From the NCBI GenBank assembly GCA_002189035.1, contig NEEC01000023.1, positions 372,001 through 436,000 of the forward strand: DNA of 64,000 nt, given 5' to 3'. Of this stretch, positions 25,009 to 36,863 are shown one piece after another (the first letter of the stretch is position 1; every line of letters starts with the position of its first letter). This DNA is from Utricularia gibba (lineage: Eukaryota > Streptophyta > Magnoliopsida > Lamiales > Lentibulariaceae). Under the pieces are notes generated by a model that saw only the letters and a list, made by a program, of their open reading frames with translations, did not search any database and was not told the origin of the DNA. Both the position numbers and the translations under genes were made by a program.

Positions 25009-27541
25009 TTTCTGAAACTGGGGCTGCAAACGCACCACTCAGTTCTTAGATCGTGAAAAAGCATTAATCCTGAAACAAAAGACATAATATAGTATCAGTA
25101 AACAGCAGAGAGCGGAGAAGGTATATGCAGAAACTATATATAACTACCGCAAGCAAGAAATGCATATTAAGCAATTCCAACTAAACCTTATGAACCACAA
25201 AACAGAAGAAAAAATTGTGGATCCGGCTAAAAGATAAAAACTTCACCTTTGTAATGGTTCTGTAACTCAACCCCTCGATCTTCTTCTCTGATAAACCAAA
25301 TTGGAAAAGAAAGGACAGCCTTTTGTCTCCACAGAGGCCCAGAGAGCATAGAGAGGCCAATGCAGATTCAAGAAAATCAATAACCCAGCCACACTATAAC
25401 CAGAAGTGGGGAAATAAAGAGAAAAAAGACAGCACAGAAGAAAGTCAGCAGGGGAAAGATGACTGCTTTAGAAGCACATTGCGTTCCAGAGGGTCATTGA
25501 AAATTTAAAGAAAAGTGACCGATAAACAATACCCAATATCGCAAATTCTTCAAACAGCCCTCCAGATAAAAACCCAATCTTTAAAGTTTGGAATGCTTGG
25601 AACTCTAAAAAACAAGTTAATAATGCTTTTCTTGCGAAGTCAAGATCTCCCGAGTCCAGAAAAGAAAAACAGAGCTAAACTGAGTAAAACTGTAGTTTTT
25701 TAATAATTAAAGATGAAAGATGCGCATCAACAAAGATGGAAAAGGAACCTTCAGCTTCAATGGAGGAAACCAGAATTGACAAGGCAATGTGTGAAACAGT
25801 AAAAGAAACACAAGAATACGTTCCCGTGGCAGCATTTATTGCAGAGGTGGGAAGATAAATTGGGAACAATGAAATTATATAAACCAGGATAAGGTTCCAG
25901 AAGCACAGAGGCACAACTTTCATCCAAAATTTACGTGCTTTGGAGCGCAGAACCCTTCAAAATGCCATCTTTTCAGCTGAAAGACGGTTTCTTTGACCGT
26001 TGGGCACAAGGATCTGAAAAGCTCGACATTCAAGAAATTTTGTATTTCTCAAAGCTTGTACCTTTATTCCACATCACCCCAATCCATCATATTTTCTCCA
26101 GTTTTTGAAGAATGAAATTTTAGGGAATTATTAATCATCTTAAATAGATTCTCAAGGGCATTATCGTCAACCACTCAAAAAAAAACCACCCACACCAACT
26201 ACCAACGGGAAGTGGAAGCAGACTCCATGACGTGGATGGTTGACTAAACAACAAAAACAAGCAACGTTCACAAGGGGTACAATGGTCAATAGCCAATTCA
26301 CCCGTTGGTGTATCGAATAACCAACATTTTCAATCATTCCCGAAAAGGCCCCTCCAGATTAGCTCTGCTTATTTTATTATTTAACTAATCACATCTAATC
26401 CCTTCGTATAATTCATAATTATTGACCCTTAATCCAATAATTACCTCTACTTTATCCGCTCACCTAAGCCTTTTAATTAAGCACATATTTTTTCAGTTTA
26501 TTAAAAATAATATTCTTGTCTTCATTTCAAAATTTTGAATGTCAAATATTTAGTAAATGATTTTGGATGATGTGTGTATATCATTAAATATAAAGACAAT
26601 TAGAAATATCTAGGGTAGATTTGGTTAGATGAAAGAGAATAATTGCGTTTAATTTTATTTGGGATAAAAAAAATACGTTGTAATGGAATGGAAAAAAATT
26701 CAATTCTCCTTTAGGGTCATTTTTATACTTTGTTGTATAATTTCAATAGATTGTTTTTTTACTGCACATAATTTAACTAAGCCACCAAACATATGAATAA
26801 TATTTAGTTTCTTACCAAAACTCTCCATATCAATCCAACCAAACACGTCCCTAGGGCACAAAATATAAGTGAGATTCATAAAGCATTGAATGGATGAAGT
26901 TTTTATTCATACGAGTTTACATTATTAAATATATTCATATAGCAATTAATAGTTCATAAATTATATTTTCTCTAGTAATTCCGATGATGAATATTTGACT
27001 CATTTGAACATTTGGCATTTATCCAATTTCATATAACTCAGACTGTAATATATGAGAATAACTTCATAGTTTTTTTTATAGCTTTTGGTGAATTAGGTTT
27101 ATTTAGGGTTTTAGGGTATAAAACACAGTTTGACTGATGTTGTAAATATGTGACCTTGTAGAAGAAATCTGACCTTTCTATTTTTGCTTCGGTCTTTCAC
27201 TGCAGTAAATTCCATTGTGATAATCTCACTCGTTTTCGAAAAAAGAAGAAAAAAATTTCAAAAATCTGAATTTTTCTTATATAGGAAAATAATAATGTTA
27301 ATAGTTGAAATGAAATAACTTGAAAGAAAGCCTGTGCCATGGATGATATATGCGAATCCACCATTCTGCATCATGTGGGCATCGCTCTGTTTCTGCTCTG
27401 GATTGTAAATTTTTTTAACTGTGGTAACTCTGTTGCTTATCTTCTCTGCTTCCTCCATGTTTACCTCGTAAGCTGTTATTTACCTTCACTGTCTCTTTTT
27501 CTTTCTGACTAAATGAACCATTCACCATTTCACGCACATCA
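25009..27541. other. long spacer upstream of RLK
   Basis: The first 300 bp hold the RLK 5' leader and its intron. From 25500 to 27500 the sequence is AT-rich, with scattered frames of at most about 80 codons and no conserved motif. A CCACCCACACCAACTACCAA stretch at about 26188 is only local low complexity. Confidence 0.5.
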
Positions 27542-29217
27542 TTGCAATGGCTGTTCTCATTGGAGGTTCATGAAGTGTACGCAGCGAAGCTGAAGAAGAA
27601 GATACGATTTCAGCATAAAAGAGACTCCTGTCGAAAAAGGGTAACGAATTCTACTTCGGCATTACGATTGCAGAGCCTGCTCTCGATGCTGAATTCCTTA
27701 TGCTTTTGTTTTAGTTGTATTCGGAGTCCGAAACGGTGAGATGGTTAAACTGTGCTATTGAGAGGATCTGGCCAATCTTCCTGGAGGAGGTTGTTTCTCA
27801 AAGAGTGCTTCTCCCCATTGCTTCGTGGCTCTTGCGACAATACAAACCTTGGATTGTGGTAAGAATAGAGATCCTGGGCGTAAGATTATAGTAGAATGTC
27901 TGTTGATGCATGACATGCCCTAAACTGTCCTGATGCAGAAGCATGCCACCCTGCATCACCTTTACTTGGGCAGATCCTCGCCTACGTTCACTGATATGCG
28001 GCTTGTTAGTAGACAATCACATGGCGATGATGTTCACTTGGTAGGTGATTAAGATTTGGAAAGATGATTTCAGATAAGGTGTTGGTAATCTGATTCGAAG
28101 CAGGTGTTGGAGATGGGGATGAGTTTCACGGCGGCAGACGATATGCGTGCCACAATCGGGGTAAAACTAAGAAAGCAATTAGGATTTAGAAGGCCGGTGA
28201 CGTTCAGTTTGCGGGGGTCAAGAATTGAGGGGAAGGTGAACCAGCAGCACGACGTCTTTTCTGCTCCAGCAACTAGACAGGAGTGGTAATAAATAGCTTG
28301 ATCTCCATTCTTATGCAGACTTTTCTCGCACAGGTGCTGGTTGGTCTGAAATTCCGGCGAGAATGGCCCTTCGTAAGTCGCCTGAGCTTGCGCTTCGTTC
28401 AGCCGCCGGATTTTCAAATAAAAGTGAAGCATAGCTTTGCCCCACGCCTTGAACTAATGCATCTTCCTGGAATAGGCGACTGGATAGTGAGTCAACTACC
28501 TTTGCATTGGTTTGAGTATCCAAAATCTGAAGCCTAAACCCTAAAGTCTTTAAACAACTTCCCATTTTATGTTCTTGTTATTGTACTCTTATAAACCCTA
28601 AACCCTAAAATCATTAGGCAACTTCCCATTTTCTTTTCTCTTATTAATGTAATAAACCCTAAACCGTAACATCTTTAGGCAAATTCCCATTTTATCTCTC
28701 TTGCTAGGGCAATCTTATTACCCTGGCATTGGAGCAAACATTGGTGGAGGTGAGCTAAACATGCATGCAATTACCCCATATGAGTGAAAGCATTTAAAAG
28801 ACTGTCCATGATACATATATGCAGCCCAACATGCTCGTTATTGATGTCGAAAAGTTCATGTCATCGGGAGGACAAGGTACTTTCGTGGCATTTCCTTTTC
28901 CTGTGTATAAAAAAAAACTGTAATTTCTTGTACATTGTAAGCTATGGTGAAGTGCATTTTTTCAGAAAATTGGTTCTCCTTTATGGCAACGGAGCCTGTT
29001 GGATATACAGTTGTGGAAGTCCTTGAAGCTACAAATTTGAAACCATCACTGGTATGTTTGATTAATTTTTCCTCTCGATTTTACGTTTTTTCTATATATA
29101 TTTAAACTCACATATTTTTTAGGACTAGTCAAAGTTCATGTGAAGAAAAGCATAGGAGCTTATAGATTTCATAGCAAGATGATGAAGAAAACACTGGCTC
29201 CCAAATGGTATGAGTAA
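27542..29217 (+). pseudogene. decayed SMP-C2 membrane-tether gene (NTMC2 type 6/synaptotagmin-like)
   Basis: Intact members are ER-anchored proteins whose SMP domain carries lipid at membrane contact sites and whose C2 domains bind membranes. Exons recognised: about 27542-27640, 27715-27858, 27939-28040, 28104-28235, 28334-28486, 28708-28749, 28825-28876, 28966-29051, all with good splice sites and matching phase. They encode the SMP domain almost completely: ETVRWLNCAIERIWPIFLEE, LHHLYLGRSSPTFTDMRLVS, GMSFTAADDMRATIGVKLRK, LVGLKFRREWPFVSRLSLRF, PNMLVIDVEKFMSS, then C2-start VVEVLEATNLKPS. The next exon opens GAC TAG in the required phase. In another frame, C2 residues continue (IGAYRFHSKMMKKTLAPKWY) to a TAA at 29215-29217 where a glutamate is expected. 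No N-terminal anchor exon or second half of C2 was found. Called a pseudogene, though a truncated SMP-only protein is conceivable. Confidence 0.75.
28533..28700. repeat. three-copy minisatellite with telomere-like CCCTAAA
   Basis: Three imperfect units of about 60 bp, starting near 28533, 28595 and 28655. Each opens with CCTAAACC(C/G)TAA and contains AACTTCCCATTTT or a one-base variant. They sit in an intron of the SMP-C2 pseudogene. The TTTAGGG-like motif resembles plant telomere repeats but is short and degenerate. Confidence 0.75.
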
Positions 29218-29939
29218 TTCATGGTCTCCATTTGCTTACGAGAATTGGATAACATGATCGAATTCGAAATTCATATTAGGTGCTTCTTGTTTCCTTGAGC
29301 AGGTTTCTCATCATATAGAGTGCTTCAACATCCATGGTGGCTTCTCTTACAAAACACCAAAATGGGAAAATTGCATGTTGGAATCCCTTTGTGCAAGACA
29401 AGAACAAGAACCATATCAATATCAATTTTGATGACACAAATGATATGAGAATCAAGATACAATAGATCCCTTATGTGCAAGTGTGTGTAATCAGTTTGGG
29501 GATGTTTGATAGGATAATTATATTAATAATTTATTCGTGTTTTTAATAAAAACTCTTCATGTATTCGAAATTGAGAATATGTTTTGATATTTAAATTTCA
29601 CAAATATACGGATAAAATGATATTATATTTAATAAATATTGTGATGGTTAAAATCATTAGCAAATTCGAATAAAGAATCATATCGATGGTGATATGATGG
29701 ACTGATTATTTGTTTATTAACTTAATTGTTTTAAGAAAACAATGATTATCCACGTTGTGAATATTATGACACGTGTTGGATGTGAAATCAAACCAAGGAC
29801 TTGGGAATCACAGCTTTGACCTATCTCAGACTGCGGTGGATTCGCCGTGGTTTGGGATTCGAGATCTCCACCCCCGGAATCTACCAATCTTTCGAAATCT
29901 CTTATGGGGTTTATAAGTAATTACGATTCTTCAGGGGAG
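29218..29939. other. spacer upstream of the amino acid transporter
   Basis: The first 240 bp may be further decayed C2 sequence. The rest is AT-rich promoter. No complete frame. Confidence 0.4.
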
Positions 29940-31693
29940 ATGGCTACTCCCCTAACCCAGCCTCACCCTCTGCCGCCATCATCGATGGATGGTGGTGTCG
30001 TTCCTGCGAAATCCTACTGGCGCTTTGGGAAAAAGGACTTTTTCCCGAACCCACCTTTGAGAATCTCTCCACGTATCTTTCTGCACTCGCCAAGACCCCG
30101 CACCGTCTAAAGAATCGATTGTTGTATCGATCCTCTGAAGAGAACGAGCTGGTCGAGTGCAGGAAAGAATCGGAGAATGAGATGAACAAATGTTTAACGT
30201 GGTGGGATTTAATTTGGCTGGGTTTTGGTTCAGTTGTTGGCTCCGGGATTTTTTCCATCACAGGGCAAGAGCTGCACAATCATGCTGGGCCAGCGATTAT
30301 TCTGTCCTATGCAATCTCTGGTCTGTCGGCTTTGTTATCTGTTTTCTGCTATACTGAATTTTCTGTTGAGATCCCTGTAGCTGGAGGATCCTTCTCCTTC
30401 CTTCGTGTTGAATTGGGGGATTTCGTTGCTTTCATTGCCGCTGGAAATATCCTGCTCGAAGCTCTTCTTGGGTCTGCTGGTTTAGGCCGTTCATGGTCAT
30501 CTTATCTTACGAGTATCTTTAGTGATAACCCGGATTTTTTGAGAATCAGGGTACCTTATTTTGCTACCGGTTTCAATTTGTTGGACCCTTTGGCTGTATT
30601 GATTTTAATCGTTGCAAACGGAATTGCAGCGTCAGGGACAAAAAACACCTCCATTTTGAATTGGGTTAGTTCTGTTTTTGGCATTGGTGTGATTATCTTC
30701 ATTATAATTGTGGGGTTTCTTCGTGGAAAGGTTGAGAATTTGCACCCTTTTTTCCCCTATGGAGTTCAGGGGGTATTCAGTGCAGCTGCTGTAGTCTACT
30801 GGTCTTATACAGGCTTTGATATGGTGGCTACCATGGCTGAAGAAGTTAAAACGCCCTCTAAAGACATACCTATTGGATTGGTCGGCTCAATGTCTCTGAT
30901 CACTCTGGTTTACTGCTTAATGTCATTCGCTTTAGCCTTTATGGTAAACTACACACAAGTGGATGTCAATGCACCTTACTCTGTTGCCTTTGAAATGATC
31001 GGCATGAGGTGGGCTAAGTATCTGGTTAGCATCGTGGCTCTGAAAGGCATGACCACAAGCTTGCTGGTTGGATCCATGGGAGTGGCTCGATACACTACTC
31101 AGATCGCAAGAACGCATATGATTCCACCCTACTTCTCCTTAATTCATCCCAAGACGGGCACTCCTGTGTATGCAACTCTTCTCATTACCTCAGTCAGCTG
31201 CGTCGTCGCACTATTCTCAAGCCTGGACGTGCTCTCCAGTGTCTTCTCATTCAGCACACTCTTCATCTTTATGCTCATGGCAGTCGCACTGCTGATAAGA
31301 AGGTACTACGTCAAGGATGTAACCCCAAAAGCTGACTTGATCAAGTTCTCCTCATCCCTGATCATCATTTTCGGATCTTCCATCGGAACCGCCATCCTGT
31401 GGGGGCGGATGAACCGGGGATGGATCGGGTACTCCATATGCGGAGCGTTGTGGGCGTTGGGGACGTTGGGCATGGCTTTAACTTCAAAGCACAAAACTCC
31501 CAAGGTGTGGGGCGTCCCTCTGGTTCCATGGCTGCCATCTCTTTCGATTGGGATTAATGTCTTCCTGTTGGGATCGCTGGGCGCCGTCGCCATGTGGAGG
31601 TTCGCTGTCTGCACTGCGGGTATGGTCATATACTATCTGTTAGCTGGGGTTCATGCTACCTACGACGTCGCTCACAAGGAACTCCCGTCTTGA
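29940..31693 (+). CDS. cationic amino acid transporter (CAT family), one-base disruption near N-terminus
   Basis: Proton-coupled importer of Arg/Lys or other amino acids; APC superfamily membrane protein with about 14 predicted segments. The intronless body carries LTWWDLIWLGFGSVVGSGIF, SVFCYTEFSVEIPVAGGSFS, VYWSYTGFDMVATMAEEVKT, SKDIPIGLVGSM, LKGMTTSLLVGSMGVARYTT and the C-terminal block WGVPLVPWLPSLSIGINVFL, ending HATYDVAHKELPS. The N-terminal part (SYWRFGKKDFFP) and the body are in different frames. The switch lies at the T run 30039-30043, where one more T would give the expected acidic-proline-aromatic motif and an unbroken protein of about 584 residues. Closest by recall to CAT1/CAT5-type plant carriers. 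The start could be 29940 or an in-frame ATG further upstream. Whether the lost T is real or an assembly error cannot be told here. Confidence 0.88.
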
Positions 31694-31824
31694 TGAAAGA
31701 TCCATGGCGATGTATGCTTTTTAGCAAATCAACACGTCTGAACTCGAAATGTCCCTCTTTTTTTAAAAAAAGCAGTATATGGACAATAACAATGAAACAA
31801 TGAACACATAAAACTGGCTGGTTT

Positions 31825-32058
31825 TCACAAATCGGGGTACAGCCTCATAAGCTCATCCAGCGACGGCAACTCGCTGAGCATGGAATCCAAGTCCTGCAAC
31901 ACGGGTCTCCGGTTGCGGACCGGCGGCTCCCGGCCCACGATCGCGTCTTTTCCGGTAAGGTTCTGGACCACGGACTTGAAGCTCGAAGCGTCCGTTTCCA
32001 CGTATTGGGTGTCGATGATCACCACTTTCACGCCGCGATCCCTGCTTCCGCCTCCCAT
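31825..32058 (-). CDS. VQ motif-containing protein (VQ1/VQ10-like)
   Basis: Single-exon ORF of 77 residues. It has KVVIIDTQYVETDASSFKSV followed by VQNLTG, the FxxxVQxLTG motif through which VQ proteins bind WRKY transcription factors in the nucleus. The short C-terminus ends LPSLDELMRLYPDL. The IDTQ(Y/F)VETDA block before the motif is characteristic of the small VQ1/VQ10 pair. I chose the ATG at 32058 (MGGGSRDRG); the frame stays open upstream but has no earlier ATG. It lies convergently, only 131 bp from the transporter stop. VQ genes are often defence-inducible; no element seen here proves that. Confidence 0.85.
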   Translation of the reverse strand: MGGGSRDRGVKVVIIDTQYVETDASSFKSVVQNLTGKDAIVGREPPVRNRRPVLQDLDSMLSELPSLDELMRLYPDL

Positions 32059-33723
32059 CCGCCGTATTTCCAATTCAACCGAATCAATGGAGAGATTCCG
32101 ACCGAGAGGTATGTTGGTTAATGTAGTTTCTGTCTCCAACACGCAAATTTATACGCATGGAGCGGGGCCCGACGTACGGTTTGACCGAGGTAGAAAAAGC
32201 TGACCGCCGTTTGTACGTAAAATGAACCGGTCTTCCCAACGGGTCAAGATGTTGAAATCCGGACATGTGAACGGAAGAAAAGCCGCCCGAAATGGAAACT
32301 CCCAGGCACTTGCTCCTCCCTTTTACCAAAGAATGAATAAGTTTTAAAAACGACAATAAAATAATATTATAATCCAATTAAAACATAAGTAATATTAAAT
32401 TGAAATAGTTCTAATTTTTAAATTTAATTTCAAATATATTAAAGTTTAAACTATAATTATTTATATTTAAGTATCAAAACAAGGAAATTTCTTTACCATG
32501 CGAAGACTCCGTCAAGCCTCTAGAAGGTTTTATATAGTAGCCCTAAATATTTGCATTTTTAATTTCTTTTCTAAAAATAAACAATTGAAGTTACGCCGTA
32601 ATTTACGTGCAGAACATGGTACGGCATGGCATCTACGTACATGACATGTCCTCCACGTGATCATTTAGTATGGGATTAAAAAAAAATTCAAAATTAAAGG
32701 GAATTAATTGTTAAATTTCATGGATTATTCAGAGAATTCACTTATATCGGGCTGGATGGGCCCCCAAAATTTTTTATTCCACACGGTACGGCCCATTAAC
32801 AAATTGAAGGAAGTTGGCCCCAATTACAATAATATACAAAAAAACCGGAAATTTGACTCAAATGTCCCTACTATTTACTAAAATATTAAGTTTAATTCCC
32901 ATTACTTAGTGGCAAATGATCTCAATTTATATAAATTATTGCTTTTATCTCTGCTTATTTTCATTCTTATTAAAAATTTGATAAAATAAATCTATATTAT
33001 TTACGAATCGAATATATTTGATCTCTACTGTTTCTGAAAAAATTTAAAATTAAGGTAAAAATTAGAATTTTTTAATTAAAATCAATTTTATTATAATTGA
33101 AAATAATGAAGACAGATTCCCTTACAGTTTACAACATCGAGAATCAATTATACATGGTTTTAAAATAGTATGATTTGAATATTAATTATTTGAAAACCAA
33201 TTATGTCATTTAAGAAAACAATTTGGATTATTCATCCAAATTTTTCAATGAAAAAAGCATCATTTTTAATACAATAATTACTTTTAAAAGGTTTTTAAAT
33301 ATAATTCACTGTCCTCCTCATCATTAATTACTAATGTCGGATTTTAAAGTCACCAAATCAAGATTTGATTCTGCCCTTTAGATCCAGAGTTGTGATTCTA
33401 TTCGCTAATCTCCAAGACTTTAAGCATTTTTGGGTTTGGGTTTTGATTTTTGGGTATACAATATTTAAAAAAAGTCGAAATTTTTAGGATAATTTTAAAT
33501 ATAGAAAATAAAATTAATAATATTTAGATCTTACCATTTTTAGTTTACTACAAGCACAAGTAATGGTATCTTAAAATGGGATAATTTGGACAAATTCTGG
33601 TGTTGGCATTCATAGTCCAAAACGACGCTCAACTTGGGATCCAGGACCAGAACGCATTAATTGCAGAAACGGGGGAGCATGTCGGGTGGGGGCGGGTTGG
33701 TGGGGGAAAGGGGGAAAAGGAGA
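32059..33723. other. AT-rich spacer between VQ and CASP-like genes
   Basis: VQ promoter to about 32300, then very AT-rich sequence to 33600 with no coding frame. The last 100 bp are the CASP-like 3' UTR. Confidence 0.5.
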
Positions 33724-34531
33724 TTAGCAGCCGACGGGTTCGGGGTCCGGAGCCGGAGCGGGACCTTCGTATCTGGTGAACAGTCTGTAGGAGGAGACAA
33801 CGGAGAGTCCGGCGTAGCATAAGGTGACCACGAAGGTGATCGTGGTGGCTGCTTTTGCTTTGCGGCAGAAGTCGCCGAAGGAGCCGCACGCCTCGCTCCA
33901 TGTGATGGAAGCGTCGCCTTTGTAGGCCAAGTAAACGATCTCGGCGGATACTGCTCCGGCGGCCAGCACCAGGTACGTGATCAGCTGCACAAGGGTGGAA
34001 TATATCGTTAATCGCAAGTTTTATTGCTGCGTTTTGATTATTGAGATGGTGACATTGGACTCAGACGAGTAAAATCGCTGGAAATTGAGGGACCTGGTCG
34101 AGGAGGAAGAAAGTCCACGCTCGGGGGAGAGTGGAGGGCCGTGGAACGGCAGCTACGACGGCTGAGAGAAGAGAGTAGCCGGCGCAAACGCCACTTGCGT
34201 GTACCAAGTATCTGAAAACAACAACAACCAAACACCGAGCGTGAGGTAGATCCGTGACCCGACCCAAACCGGGAAAGTTGGACGGAGCGCGTACGTCCCG
34301 TCGGGATCCGATGGGTCGGGGTGTGAGACTCGAATTGGTGTACCTGAAGGCTCCGACATCGGAGTACGAAAGGGATCCATAGTCCGTGCTTTTTTGCGAG
34401 TCTTTGAGCATGACGACCATGGCGACAATAGATAGGGTCATGGGGAGTAGCCTGAGAAGGATCTCCGCCATGGGCGCGGCGGCGGCGGCCTCGGTCCCCT
34501 CCGGCGGTGCCACGGTGGCGTCTTCCTTCAT
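33724..34531 (-). CDS. CASP-like protein 2A (four-pass MARVEL-type membrane protein)
   Basis: Three exons, 34344-34531, 34094-34211 and 33724-33984, give 188 residues. Four hydrophobic segments are seen: [56 protein letters not shown] and [20 protein letters not shown]. Conserved CASPL motifs are present: [27 protein letters not shown], and [20 protein letters not shown] with paired cysteines. CASPs scaffold wall-modifying enzymes at Casparian strips; CASP-like members sit at the plasma membrane and most have unknown roles. I chose the ATG at 34531 ([12 protein letters not shown]). No defects. The 2A subgroup is assigned by recalled similarity. Confidence 0.9.
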
Positions 34532-34826
34532 AAGAATGGCTGCAAGGGCGGTCTTGGCTGGAATAAATGCCCGGTCCAAATGGGCCTCTCAAATCTAATA
34601 AAATGGCGGAAATGGGCCGACGGTATTTAATATTTTTATTTAGAATAATCATTAAAATTATATTTATTTATTTTAAATTAATCCAAATTCACAACACGTC
34701 TTCGGTAGGGAATAGGAAAATGACATTTTCGCTCTTGTGGATCTTGCATTCCTGGAAGCTTTGATCGGAGCTGTGGATTTGGGCGAAGAGAGCACCGCCG
34801 CTACCCGAACTACTTCGCGAGCAGTT
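34532..34826. other. divergent promoter region, CASP-like and L18a-like
   Basis: About 295 bp between the divergent start codons of CASPL2A and the L18a-like gene, with an AT-rich core at 34620-34690. No clear TATA box identified. Confidence 0.4.
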
Positions 34827-36133
34827 ATGGCTGAAGAAAATAAGGATGTCCAATACTCCGACCGGAAACCGCCACTTCCGCCTTACGGTACTTTTCAGGG
34901 TGTGGCCAACTATCCTCCTCTGCTGGAACTCTCCGAGGGGTTTCCTCAACCAGTTCCGCCGCCCGGTCTTTATGGGGCTCCTCCGCCCCCATCCCATTAC
35001 TACGCTCATGGTTATCAAGGTGTTCCAGGTACTGATTGGGTACCGCAAATCTTCATTTTTTAGGCGGCCCACATAACCAATTTCTCGACCATTTTTTTTG
35101 GATTCATTGTATTTGGATTGGAGATGGATTTTTCTTGGTTCCTGAAATGATTGATATTATCAGGCTTGATTTGATTACTCTTCAGAAACACCATGTTGGG
35201 GTGTTCGCTTTCGTTTTTGTTCCTTTTTCTTCTCATAATAGCTAAAGTTTCTGTTAGATCGAGGTTTGGCGCCTTCTGAGCAATAGGTAAATCGAACTGT
35301 CTTAATGTGCAGTTCGAAGCAGATTTGCATTTCAAGGGGGGTGGGGTGGGGGTTTAATTCAACAAGCTTTCAGAAATTTAAAGAATTCCCTTGCTTTTTA
35401 CACCTATGCTGCAATATGGATTTAATACTAGTTGTGATGTAGTGTATACTGTTGTGGAAGGAGCTCCCGTGAGGGAACGCCGTCTTCCTTGCTGTGGTAT
35501 TGGCTTTGGATGGTTCTGGTAAGCATCTTCTGATTGCCTTATCCCAACAACTTTGACATCTCCTTTTCTTTTTGCGCCATCTAACTGTGTAAAAGGTTTT
35601 CAATTCAATCATAATTTCCCAGTATCATGTTTAAGGAGCATTGCAAACATGAGACATTGTTCCATATTGTTATTTCGTTAACACATCCTATAGGCTTGTG
35701 GTTTCCATGAACAATTCAGCTTCTCAATTTAGACTCAAGGTTCTGTTTTTCATGGCGTGTAAAAACCTTGTTTGTCTTTTGGCCCATGTTACAAGAGGCG
35801 GTTGGTTTTGGGGTTACACATCCATTTCTTTGTACTGAGACTCCTTTGTGAAAGAGATGTTCTTTTCTTTGAAGCTTCATCGTAGGTTTCTTCCTTGCGG
35901 GGATCCCGTGGTACGTTGCTGTATTGATGTTAGTTTGTTCCAGAGTCGACGTCCGTGAGAAACCAGGATATGTAGCTTGCACTATCGCTGTAAATCTTCC
36001 TTCCCATCTCTAGGGATCAATTCTTTCTTATCTTCATGAGTTACAAAACACAACATTGCAATATGATACTCTACTTTTATAGGCTGGCATAGCTACCGTT
36101 GCCATCATCTTTGGGCTGACGAGGATCCACTGA
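34827..36133 (+). CDS. 60S ribosomal protein L18a-like membrane protein
   Basis: Despite the traditional name this is not a ribosomal protein but a small two-pass membrane protein of the plant L18a-like family. Four exons, 34827-35028, 35443-35518, 35875-35989 and 36083-36133, join in phase to 147 residues. The proline-rich N-terminus contains PPYGTFQGVANYPP and GFPQPVPPPGLYGAPPPP. The membrane part has RERRLPCCGIGFGWFCFIVG, then FFLAGIPWYVAVLMLVCSRV, then REKPGYVACTIAAGIATVAI. For exon 3 I chose the acceptor ending at 35874, because the nearer one at 35882-ish would break the conserved FIVGFFLA frame. Function is poorly known; some relatives respond to stress hormones. Confidence 0.88.
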
Positions 36134-36863
36134 TGAGAGGCCCCCAGACAGGTGAACCTTGATACTATCGAAAATAAAATCATTGTTGCAGTACGTATCT
36201 GTGCTGTTTTGTATGTGAGATGAACTATGAAGTTTGAACAAAATGCTCTTTCATCCCTGTATACCTGTGAATATTTATCTCCCTTAAGAGTATATGGGAT
36301 TCTGGGTGTGAAGCCATGTATCATGATATTCTTATATTCTTGTCGCTTGTTTCCAATGGAGACCAACACCACTAGTAAACCATGGGCATGCCGGCATTGA
36401 AGAGCATTTGAAGTTTAGTTTCTGCAGTTAAATGAGATCATAGTTCACTGTGCAGCAGATTGAACTTCTTTATTGTAAAAGCCACAGAAGAAGATTGACC
36501 GGTTACTTACTCTCTCCTCACCTTCCACACCAGCAATGCCCCCGGCCGTGGTCACCGGCGCCGTCGCCGATGCCGCTTTTCCGGCCTCTCCATACAACCA
36601 GTTTGCCGTACAATTTGTTGAAGTTGGGGCCCAATGCATTTTTTTTTAAAAAAAATAACCCTCTAAAATTGACAAGCATTTTCAAAATGTTTAATTTATA
36701 CTAGTCACGTGAGGCGGGCATGAAGAATCCCACTCGTAGCGCCCTAAAATCGATCGGAAGGGCCATTTGGCGGGAAAGGAGTTCTGCTCCGGCGAAGCAA
36801 CAATTTCGCCTTCTATTTCATTTTCCGGCAAGGTCCACGGATCGCCGTTTTTTCTCGAAAGGA
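36134..36863. other. spacer between L18a-like and POLD3
   Basis: L18a-like 3' UTR, then a GC-richer patch at 36500-36610 with an unassigned minus-strand frame of about 60 codons (see rejected items), then the POLD3 leader. An in-frame ATG at 36720 precedes the POLD3 start used here. Confidence 0.4.

Noticed and set aside
25675-25923. 82-codon hydrophobic minus-strand ORF upstream of the RLK
   Set aside because: No ATG-context, splice or family support; hydrophobicity follows from AT-rich codons.
36445-36639. Minus-strand frame with TANWLYGEAGKAASA-like text
   Set aside because: Looks faintly protein-like but has no recognised family, no splice context, and lies between two plus-strand genes. 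Too short to support.
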